Origin: an uncultured bacterium
GTDB lineage: Bacteria; Actinomycetota; Actinomycetes; S36-B12
Assembly: GCA_903850745.1 (NCBI GenBank)
Contig: CAINMH010000012.1
Coordinates: 1 to 53,872, forward strand
Reading direction: 5' to 3'
DNA length: 53,872 nucleotides
The notes beneath the pieces are model-generated. The model made no database searches, was not told the origin of the DNA, and saw nothing but the letters and a program-made list of their open reading frames with translations. Each line of letters opens with the position of its first letter. Position 1 is the first letter of the stretch. The position numbers and the translations under genes were made by a program. Below are positions 18,386 to 27,200 of the stretch, in pieces.

Positions 18386-19775
18386 GGGTATCTGCCAAGA
18401 AAGATGTCATAGCGATGAACCGGTAGGGGTGCACAAAGGATTCGCGCCTTTCGGGTTCATCGTCGACCCTAAACATGTGTCGCACAGCCCACGTGCCGCC
18501 CACCTCGTCAAACCAGGAGCGCTTGCCGCTCGGAGCTTTGTTTCTCTGCACCAACCCGTGGCGAAATATCACCGTGCTAATCAGATTTTCGGGGCTAAGC
18601 GTTTCGTCGCCGAAGGCGCTGAATTCCCTCTCAAACGCCTGACCCAAACTCGGATCCGATCCCACTTCGGCAAGCCTCTCTAGTGCCAGGCGGGCTGACG
18701 CGTACTTTCCACGAATTTCCACAGCCGTCTGTCTTAGGGCTTCACTTTCGTTGATAGCTGAGAGACTCGGCGTGCTGCTTGGCGATGTGGTGCTCATCCA
18801 CCGGTAAGTGTCAAAAGCCCAGAGCAGGTCGCCCGCAAAGTCTTCAAATTTCTGCACCGCCGCCATACGGGCCGCGAGATTGACCGATGCATGTCGCATG
18901 ACCGTCTCAACCGCATCGAATTCGTAGTTGTCGGATTCGAAAGGATGATCTCGAAGGATCCCGAGTGTCTCCACGAAGGCGTTCGCATCTGACTCGTTTC
19001 GACTGAGTGCTGGGGGAGTGCTGAGTGCCTTCCGAAGTGAAACCCGCTCCTGCCGACTCATTCCAGCTGGTCTTGTGAGTGCGACAAGGTGCGGCAGAAA
19101 ATTGGTTTTGCGCTGTGCAAAGGTGTTTTGTCCTGCAACAAAGGCTTTGCGAGTCTCCTCGGCGAGCCAATTGAGAAATTCGCCACCCGGAGTGCCAGCA
19201 CGTCCGCTGAGAAGACCGTCAAGTTTGTGGTCGCGTTCAAGGGCCTCTATCAAGTCGCGGCCAGCTGGCAAAAGTCCGCCTTCACGATCCACCAATCCAA
19301 GCGCAACAGCGAAGGGCCGATAGACGCCATGAAATCCGAAGACCCGTGGGCCCTTCAGGTACCCGCCTGCGTTCAGCCGTTGCCCTACAGCGAGAGCGGC
19401 ATGCGCTTTTGCGATTCCAGGGATTCCAATCTCAGCAGACGCCGACTTATCGAGAGCTAGCGCTTCAACTGCCATTCGCTCGAAGGCAAGATCTGGGCTG
19501 TCCCCCCGTGCCCCCGCTTGAACTCCCTCGAGCCGAGGAGCCACCAATGCGCCGAGGCACATCGCACTGACAAATCGAATTCGTCGCATGCGAGCCGTCA
19601 TCGGGTCGGCATAAGTGTTGGCGAGCCGGTCAGCGATTGGGGCCATGCCGAGTGGATCTAGGACACCCTCATCTGAGAGTGGCGGATCGAAGGCAGACAT
19701 TGCCGGTAAAACTGCGAGGCCTTTTCGCACTTTGTCCCCCCACCCCGCTCTCAAGTGCATTATTGCCACGGTCAA
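18378..19775 (-). CDS. Uncharacterised protein, first gene of PLD/SNF2 operon
   Basis: 465-aa ORF overlapping the PLD gene by 8 bp; LDPLGMAPIADRLANTYADPMTARMRRIRFVSAMCLGALVAPRLEG N-terminal motif; no recognised catalytic site. Confidence 0.75.
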   Translation of the reverse strand: MTVAIMHLRAGWGDKVRKGLAVLPAMSAFDPPLSDEGVLDPLGMAPIADRLANTYADPMTARMRRIRFVSAMCLGALVAPRLEGVQAGARGDSPDLAFERMAVEALALDKSASAEIGIPGIAKAHAALAVGQRLNAGGYLKGPRVFGFHGVYRPFAVALGLVDREGGLLPAGRDLIEALERDHKLDGLLSGRAGTPGGEFLNWLAEETRKAFVAGQNTFAQRKTNFLPHLVALTRPAGMSRQERVSLRKALSTPPALSRNESDANAFVETLGILRDHPFESDNYEFDAVETVMRHASVNLAARMAAVQKFEDFAGDLLWAFDTYRWMSTTSPSSTPSLSAINESEALRQTAVEIRGKYASARLALERLAEVGSDPSLGQAFEREFSAFGDETLSPENLISTVIFRHGLVQRNKAPSGKRSWFDEVGGTWAVRHMFRVDDEPERRESFVHPYRFIAMTSFLADTHG

Positions 19776-19849
19776 CGCCCATGGCGTCTACCGAATAGGC
19801 ATTCTATTGCTCGAGTAGCAAGGCTTGGAGTCTCTTGTTGTTGAGTGTC

Positions 19850-19879
19850 GAAAAGCCCCTGCTGTATGGGGGTTTTTGT
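19850..19879. terminator. Terminator-like hairpin (roughly symmetric), upstream of the PLD/SNF2 operon
   Basis: cgaaaagcccctgctgtatgggggtttttg: stem with one mismatch flanked by A-run and T-run. Confidence 0.45.
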
Positions 19880-20019
19880 CGAGCGGTATAGGCGGTTCGA
19901 GAGTCGCAGACGGTCTGCTGACGGTTTGCCCCCCATAAACCTCTTGTCGCGAAGAGTGGTGCCAGGCCACTTACGCAGGCGGGACACAATTATCAAGGCA
20001 GTAGCCCAGTGCCTGGGCC

Positions 20020-20880
20020 CTAGCGGCACGACAAAGCGGTCAACGCGGCTTGAGACATTTGGATGTCTGCAAAGTAGCGAGTCAAGATGCGATCTGCCCT
20101 TGATTCACCCACAACGACCGGGGGGATGTAGGTCAAATCGAGACTCTTGGCACATGGACGCGGAGACGAAGGCGGTCGCGGAATACAGCCCTCGCCTTTC
20201 ATAAACCGCGCGTTCTTGAATATGTTGTCGAAGAGTGGCTGCAATTGTTCGAGGTATACCCCGTAACCGTCAGATCTAAGCAACTTGCTTGTTTGTGAAT
20301 AGATCCAGGCAATCCCGGCGATCTCCGCGCTGCACATGACCGGGTCCACCCCGCCGCACAAAGGCACAAAGTCCGCCGACCCGGCGAGGACCGACTCCCA
20401 ATCAGCACCTACCTGCGTCACGCGAGCGTCTAGTGGGTTGAATGGTTCCCACTCCCTGAGGTAGTCAGTGATGAACTCCTGGCTGCTGTCAAGGACATGC
20501 ACGTGTGGACACAGCTGCTGCAATTTTGGTGACTCCAGCTTCGCAAACTGCGTGGCGAATGCGAGTTCAGTGACGTGGTCTGTGACCATAGCTGCCAGGT
20601 AGTTGTCGACAGCCCCGGCGAACTCGCCTGTGTTTCGGGCGGTGATCATGCTCAGATTGCCGACAAGACGCGGACCCGCCTCGTTGATCGCAATATCGAG
20701 ACGTCCGAAGGAAAGAGCGGTCGCCGTGGGCGAAGAAGTCGCCTGTGACGATGATGAACTTTTGGGTGGCTTGCCCTTCGGAGAAGAGCTAACGGTGCCT
20801 TGACCAGATGAGCAGGCTGCGAGCGCGGCCACAGCCACAAGGATTGGTGCCCAAGCAAATCGTCGAAATCCTGGCAACAT
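20020..20880 (-). CDS. Lipoprotein of unknown function
   Basis: MLPGFRRFAWAPILVAVAALAACSSGQG lipobox followed by Ser/Lys-rich linker; alternative start at 20913. Confidence 0.65.
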   Translation of the reverse strand: MLPGFRRFAWAPILVAVAALAACSSGQGTVSSSPKGKPPKSSSSSQATSSPTATALSFGRLDIAINEAGPRLVGNLSMITARNTGEFAGAVDNYLAAMVTDHVTELAFATQFAKLESPKLQQLCPHVHVLDSSQEFITDYLREWEPFNPLDARVTQVGADWESVLAGSADFVPLCGGVDPVMCSAEIAGIAWIYSQTSKLLRSDGYGVYLEQLQPLFDNIFKNARFMKGEGCIPRPPSSPRPCAKSLDLTYIPPVVVGESRADRILTRYFADIQMSQAALTALSCR

Positions 20881-20975
20881 TTCAACCCCCTGCACTGTTA
20901 GATGCTGAAGCACGGTTTCGCAACGCCTAAAAGTATATCGCTGCTTGCGCCTATTTCATCGTGTTGAGCGATCTT

Positions 20976-21716
20976 CTAGAGATGATCGGGCACGGCAAGA
21001 TGCCAGAATCCTGAGTCCCTTTCATCCTGCGGGTAGATCCGACGCAGCTCATCAATCATCCCGAACATGTCCCAGCATTTTGAGTCGAAGCAGAGTTCCG
21101 GCACGGCCGCAAAGATGGTTCTCCATGCCATGCTTCTGCCTTGACGTGTGCCTGCGTCAATGTACGACTGGGCCCCGGGTTCCCCCCAGAAATCGAAGTC
21201 AATGCGCCATGTGGGAAATCCCTGGGGAAATGTTTGGGGGTTGAGTCCTTTGCACCATTCATTCTTGTATGCGACGCCGTGGTAGTACAACGTCTCTGTA
21301 GGGCTAGAGGTAAAGATCGCCTCGCAGATCTCGCCCCACCCTGCAGAAAATGCGATCTGAGCCTGAGCGCGGGCATCGTCGATCCTTCTGTCGTGAATTT
21401 GCGGGAGTACGACGAATATGGCTGCCAAAAGAGCAGTGACTCCAGCGAAAGATCCAATCTTTTTCCACTTGCGCTCTTTTGTCTCGCGACGGGCGTACTC
21501 CCGGGACTGGATCAGCCGAGGAGCCGCAGCGATCTGTTGCCATGTCGCCTCGGGCTGATCCCGAATGAAATCTTTGCGGATGCTCTCCTCTTGTTCCTCC
21601 ATGGTCCGCGAGTGCGCTTGATCCGCGTATGCCCAGATCGACCACAACATGATCCAAACGAGCACAGACAGGGCTATCGCTAGCAGCGGAATCCACGCCC
21701 CCGTCATGTTCCCCAT
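20976..21716 (-). CDS. Membrane protein of unknown function
   Basis: Two hydrophobic segments (WIPLLAIALSVLVWIMLWSIWAYA; IGSFAGVTALLAAIFVVLP) and a long extracytoplasmic-type C-terminus with Cys. Confidence 0.6.
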   Translation of the reverse strand: MGNMTGAWIPLLAIALSVLVWIMLWSIWAYADQAHSRTMEEQEESIRKDFIRDQPEATWQQIAAAPRLIQSREYARRETKERKWKKIGSFAGVTALLAAIFVVLPQIHDRRIDDARAQAQIAFSAGWGEICEAIFTSSPTETLYYHGVAYKNEWCKGLNPQTFPQGFPTWRIDFDFWGEPGAQSYIDAGTRQGRSMAWRTIFAAVPELCFDSKCWDMFGMIDELRRIYPQDERDSGFWHLAVPDHL

Positions 21717-21928
21717 TCTAGACGTCAGTAGGTGGTCGTAACTCGCAATTTCGGACGTCCCCGATCGCGCGCGGTATCAGCCGACTCGAGTCCTGTCTGG
21801 CCAAACCCTGTGTGGACAAGCCCACTCGAGATTTTCGAAGTTGCCGGACTTGACCGGAACAGATCGTGTTCGCACGGGCAGCCTTGGTCTCAGGTGGCGG
21901 CGAACGCCCGCCGCAGAATGGCACCATC

Positions 21929-22117
21929 GTGAATCAGCATCTCTACACAGTCCCAGAGGTCATGGACTCTCTGCGCCTAGGCCGTGCGAGGGTCTATGAC
22001 CTCATCCGTTCAGGTCAGCTCTCCTCCGTGCGCATCGGTTCTTCACGTCGCATACCGGCGACGGCTCTGGACGAGTTTTGGCGACACTTTTGGAGGCATC
22101 CCGTGTCTAGCCCATAG
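21929..22117 (+). CDS. Excisionase-family / MerR-like helix-turn-helix DNA-binding protein
   Basis: GTG start, NQHLYTVPEVMDSLRLGRARVYDLIRSGQLSSVRIGSSRRIPATALDEFWRHF. Confidence 0.8.
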   Translation: MNQHLYTVPEVMDSLRLGRARVYDLIRSGQLSSVRIGSSRRIPATALDEFWRHFWRHPVSSP

Positions 22118-22221
22118 ATATACACAAGCACGACCATAAACGGAGCACGGCGTGCAAGCCTCTCCCTCCATATCGTGAACCGCACGACCTCGGGAAACCT
22201 CAGCCGGGCATCAAGTAGGGG

Positions 22222-22422
22222 CACCGGCTCGCGTACCGGGTGTAGAGAGAGGCCAAAAGGCCAGAGACGCTTCGGGCAGGGGGTCCGCTGTGGCAGGGGA
22301 CCCAGACTTCTGGCTCCTTCACATAACTTCATCTTCCAAAGTTCCGCACACCATGCAACGGGGTGCGGAGCACCACGTGGGGCATGGTGTAGGTGAGGAG
22401 TGCCGAAGGCACGGATCCCTAC
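22222..22422 (+). ncRNA. Candidate structured RNA (hairpin-rich intergenic region)
   Basis: Stems seen by eye: 22222-22242 bulged hairpin; 22251-22262 ggcc-aaaa-ggcc; 22259-22265/22309-22315 enclosing 22281-22286/22298-22303; 22348-22356/22382-22390 enclosing ggtgc-gga-gcacc (22362-22374); 22389-22393/22418-22422 enclosing gtgcc-gaa-ggcac (22400-22412). Confidence 0.4.
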
Positions 22423-22852
22423 CAATTACTCTCAATCTGCGAGAGCAGCGCCAACCGGCGAGAATCTCAGCTCAGGAAGTTTGACGTCCACATGCAGAAT
22501 CTTGTTGAAGTTCAGAGTCCTGTCGTGAGGGTAGCCGGCGAAAAACCGCTCTCGGAGCTGCGTCCATAGAATTTCTGAGAATCTCGCCAAATCTGTCAAT
22601 GATCTAATTAGAATCTCCTTAAGCGAGTTTGAGCCCAAGCACGTCTCAAATGTGACTCAACTGAAGCTGTGAAGGCCAAGGGTCTTGGTTTCTCTTGGGT
22701 GTTGTGAAGCATGGGGGGTTAGATAGATGAACCTAAATGAACTTGTCCTTCTAGCAGGCCCGCGTCGATGAATCTTCCAGTCGCAGTTCGGCAACTACCA
22801 GTCTTCGCTCCCGTTTTTTGCCACACGTACTGTGACCGGAGGGGTGTGGTGC

Positions 22853-23626
22853 ATGGCTGAATACGAGCAGGGACAGCACGAGAATGGCTGGGTTCTAATT
22901 GGCAACGAATGGGTGCAACTTCGGGGAGTTAAGCCTGATTCAGAGCGGTTCGAAAAGGGTGACCTCTCCAACGGTCACATTTGGACAGGTTCCGAATGGA
23001 TTCTTTGTGTAAACCCTCCGCTCGCAATCGCAGACGGAACGAGACCAACATCGGGTTCGGATTTGGCACCTAGCCAGCAGAGGGCCCTCGCGAAGGCGGA
23101 GGTGAAGCGCCAAGAAGCGGACCGGTTTGGGACTGTGGTGGCCCAGAAGAACTTGGGGTTTTTGAAAGTCGTGACCATCTACTCCAAGGGATGGGTTGGC
23201 TGTCCTGACGGAAAGACGGAGAAATTACTGGCTATTTCGGTCAGCGATAACACGACGCGAAAAAATGCTGCGGCTGTCGGAGCCGGAATCCTCCTTACCG
23301 CTGGCTTGACTCTTGGCAATTCGGCAAACAAAGGAACGGTGTTTCTCGTGATCGTCACCGAGACCCGTACGCACCAGATCAAAGTGGCAGCACCTTCCGA
23401 CGCCACAATCGCAAATGCCCACACGCTTGTAGCCGCGGGAAACGCGGTTCTTGAGGCCAATGCCCGAGAACAGGGCATCTCGGCCAGTACCGGTCTAGGT
23501 CAGCCTTCATTCCCGACAGTTGACCTCTCGAGTCAACTCACTCGGTTGAGCGAACTTCATGCCTCTGGTGCCCTCAGTGCCTCAGAGTTCGCTGCCGCGA
23601 AGGCCCGCTTACTCTCCGACAGCTGA
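22853..23626 (+). CDS. Hypothetical protein with C-terminal SHOCT-like domain
   Basis: MAEYEQGQHENGWVLIGNEWVQL...LSSQLTRLSELHASGALSASEFAAAKARLLSDS. Confidence 0.7.
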   Translation: MAEYEQGQHENGWVLIGNEWVQLRGVKPDSERFEKGDLSNGHIWTGSEWILCVNPPLAIADGTRPTSGSDLAPSQQRALAKAEVKRQEADRFGTVVAQKNLGFLKVVTIYSKGWVGCPDGKTEKLLAISVSDNTTRKNAAAVGAGILLTAGLTLGNSANKGTVFLVIVTETRTHQIKVAAPSDATIANAHTLVAAGNAVLEANAREQGISASTGLGQPSFPTVDLSSQLTRLSELHASGALSASEFAAAKARLLSDS

Positions 23627-23832
23627 CCTAGTACGGGCACTCAATTGCAGAGGCCGTCAAGAGCCAGTGCGTTTAATTGATAGGGATTGTGAGGCGAATT
23701 CATGGATTAGGTATCGGCATGATCCTGACGACCCCGCGTGCCTACACGTCCGGGGGTCCGGGGGTAGCGTTTCTCTCGCAGGTGACTCCCGGAGCCATGT
23801 GAAGGATCGGACGACTTCGCAGATGGCCAATT

Positions 23833-24105
23833 TCAACGATAGAACAAGGTGACGAGGAAGATAGTCGCGCCGACGATGAACCCGATGCAACCGAGGACCT
23901 GGATCGGCCCCCATCCGCTTCCGGATGGATCGGGTGAACCGGGACCGGGTGGAGTTGGCTTCGTTATTAGTGGGTCGCCGTAGGATCGCTCGCTTTTCTT
24001 GGCGGTGGCTTGAGTCCACATGCCGCCGTCCCAGTATCGCAACCTCTCTGGAGATTGTGGGTCGCGGTACCAGCCAGGTGGCGGCTCAATGATTGGTGGT
24101 TCCAT
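23833..24105 (-). CDS. DUF2510 domain protein with C-terminal TM helix
   Basis: PPGWYRDPQSPERLRYWDGGMWTQAT plus GCIGFIVGATIFLVTLFYR. Confidence 0.8.
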   Translation of the reverse strand: MEPPIIEPPPGWYRDPQSPERLRYWDGGMWTQATAKKSERSYGDPLITKPTPPGPGSPDPSGSGWGPIQVLGCIGFIVGATIFLVTLFYR

Positions 24106-24284
24106 TATGTCTCCATCCCCGTATTTGAACACGAGCCTAGTAGGTAGCGACAGAGGGTAAGCGCTGTGAGGTTCTCCTCAGGCGTATTTTTCAGTGGCAT
24201 GTTCGAGGTCCTCATACAGCTTCAGAACAGGCGGGGGAGCCCGGGAAATTTGAGCTCCTGCCCATATTCGCAATGTTTCTTAAG

Positions 24285-27200
24285 TTAGGCGACGCCGACT
24301 GCTGTCGTGAGGGAATCGGACTGCCCGACTTTGTTTGAAGCCCACACGGAAACCGAATACGTTTTGGCGCTGGTGAGATTGGCGAATATGCAGGAGCGCT
24401 TCGAGATGTCTGCGGGCTTCGTGAGTGTCACGGTCTTGACTACTTTCCCGCCCGAGGACAGTTCGATCCGGTAGCCGTTAACTGGGAAAGCTTTTCCACC
24501 GTTAAATATTGGGGCGTTCCATGCCACCGCGATCTTTCCTACCGATGGCGAGATTGCGTTGAGGCTTGTCACGGGAAGTGGCGCACTGCCTGTCACTAGC
24601 AATGTGAGTGCGGTTGTGGCGACTGCGCCCTTACCTGCGATGGAGTAGGTACCGGATTTTGTTGCACACACTTTGAGGGTCACTTTGCCATTGACCGCTG
24701 CGCCGCTCAGTTTGCTTCCCTTGCACTTTTGTGTGGCACCCGCAGGAGGCGTGATCGTCACAGATACCCCTGTCGCGCGCGGAAGACCAAGAGCAAGGGC
24801 AGCCATCGCAGGAACTCGATCTTTCACGTTAACCGGTACCGACACCAACTGGTCCATGGTGGCCGTGAGCGTGTCTGGTACCTGGAGCCAAGGCATGTCC
24901 GCTAGCGCTACCTCAGTCACCGCTGCGGATAGAACAATGTTGCGTTGACGCTGCCACAAAATTCCGTCGCTGTAGATCACCGTGGCAACAGGGTCGCCAT
25001 TCGCGGAAAAGCCTCGAGCTTCAAAAGAACCATCAGCATCGGTGAGTCCTGAGGACTTCACTCCAGGGATGAAGAATGTGAAGCCATTTCTTGTTATTGA
25101 CTTCGTGAGCCCGCTAACCGTCACGGATGCACCAAGTATGGGAAGGGTTCCACCGGACGTGACTCGAACAACCCGCTCAACTCTTGAGTTCTCGGTCGGG
25201 ACGCGCAGGGTCAAGGCCGTATTCCCACTCGAGACGATGTCCCAACTCCCCGAGACCATCGCACCAGATGACAAGGTTGCTGCTTCCACTGTTACGCGGA
25301 CGGTGCCCGCAGGCAAACGGAAAAGATCCACATTGCCGAGCGCGGTGAATCCGTACTCAGCAGCAGACCGGAAGTCGCCATCGAGTGTGGCCCAGCTGAC
25401 TACCCCACCGGTTATCGCTGCCCCGTCAGAATCAAGGACCGTGAGACGTTGCGTCCGGGTGCCGGATGTTGCGGCGACCTCCGAAGGTGCTGACCACTCC
25501 GACGGGCCAACCCCGTTAACCGCAGCAGTGCGGAATTCATACACAGACGCTGAAGTTAAACTCCTGACTGTGATTGACGTCGCAGGCGACGGGTCATGGC
25601 TGAACGTAGTCCACGACATCTCACCACTCTTGCGATACTGCACTCGGTAGTCGGTAATCGGAGAGCCACCATCGCTCACGGGTGCAGTCCACGACACCTG
25701 CAGCGACGAACCTGTAGCGCTGGAAGCAATCACACGTGTGGGAGCGATCGTGGTGGCCAGCGTAGAGGTAGCGCTGGATGGGCTCGAGTAAACACCGGTA
25801 TCAACGGAGTTGACGGCCGCGACTTGAAACACGTATAAGGCACCTGAAGTTAAACCGGTAACCGTGATGGACGTCGAGGGTGACGGGTCATGGGTGAATA
25901 TTGACCACTGGTCTTCCGACGCGAGGCGGTATCGGACCCGGTAGTCCGTGATCGCCGCGCCACCGTCGTCTGCAGGTGCGGCCCAAGAGAGTTGCACTGA
26001 CGAACCAGTATCACCCGAACCAAGCACGTCTGTGGGGGCGCTTGGGGGATAGGCGGTAGCCGCCCATACTTCTTCGCAGGGACCATGGCGAACTGAGTTG
26101 ACTGCTGAAACGCAGAAAATGTAGTTAGTGGCCTGTTCCAGGCCAGTGACAGTGATTGAGGTCGAGGGTGACGGGTCATGGGTGAATATTGAGTATCCGC
26201 CTTCCGGAAGGCGGTATCGGACCCGGTAGTCCGTGATCGCCGCGCCACCGTCGTCTGCAGGTGCGGCCCAAGAGAGCTGCACTGAGGAACCAGTAGCACC
26301 CAAACGACGCACATTTCTTGGGAAATCCGGCGGAGAGAGGGTCTGCACCGCAACAGATGGATCAGAGAAGGCGCTGAGACTACCAGCTGAGTTGACTGCA
26401 GCAACGCGGAACACGAGTCGCATGCCGTCTTCTAAACCAGTGACCGTAATCGATGTCGCCGCCGAGTCGAGATGGCTGAATGTTGTCCAAGACAGGGGCC
26501 AATTAGAGAATTCACTAAATTGTACAAGGTAGTTATGGATCGGAGATCCACCGTCACTGGAAGGTGCAGACCACGACACCAGGACTGACGAACCGGTAGC
26601 GCCCGAGGCAATCACATTGGTGGGAGCGCCCGGCGTGGGTAGCGTATAGGCCGCGCTCGATGGGCTCGAAAACATGCCGGTATCAACCAAGTTGACCGCA
26701 GCAACCTGAAACACGTATGACGCCCCTGGAGTTAGACCGGTGACTGTGATGGATGTCGAATCCGAAGCTACATGGTTGAAGGTCGTCCAGGAATTCGCCG
26801 AGGCAAGGCGGTACTGCACTACGTAGTCGCTGATCGCGGCACCACCATCACTGGTGGGTGCGGTCCACGACAGCTGCAGCGAAGAGCTCGTCGCGCCAGA
26901 GGCACCCACATCTGTCGGCATACCCGGAGCGATCGCCAACGTGCGACTCCACGCACTTTGCGCGACCCGAGTCGCGGCTGTTAAGCCGGTGATACCCGAC
27001 ACCGGCACCGGGACCGGGACGGGACTAGGGGTGGTCAGGCTGTTACCTAACTGTCCTGAGCCGTTGTTACCCCAGCATTTCGCGGTGCCGTCCGCCATCA
27101 CCGCACACGAATGAGATCCCCCGGTGCTCACGCTGAGTGCGGTTGCGGCAGGAGTCAACCCGGTGGTACCCGACACCGGCACAGGGACGGGACTGTCGTC

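Noticed and set aside
13615-19775. Calling the PLD/SNF2 operon DISARM, BREX or Mokosh
   Set aside because: Required hallmark genes (DISARM methyltransferase and DrmA/B, BREX PglZ/BrxC, Mokosh RNA helicase architecture) are not visible in the window
18378-19775. Assigning the 465-aa protein to DUF6361
   Set aside because: The N-terminal DPLGM...RMRRIRF pattern is only vaguely similar and cannot be confirmed without an HMM search
19772-20029. 85-aa minus-strand ORF upstream of the PLD/SNF2 operon
   Set aside because: Spans the terminator-like hairpin, has no RBS or domain signal, likely spurious
22015-22425. 136-aa minus-strand ORF across the hairpin-rich region
   Set aside because: No recognisable domain, overlaps the excisionase-like gene antisense, and hairpins explain the region better; not fully excluded
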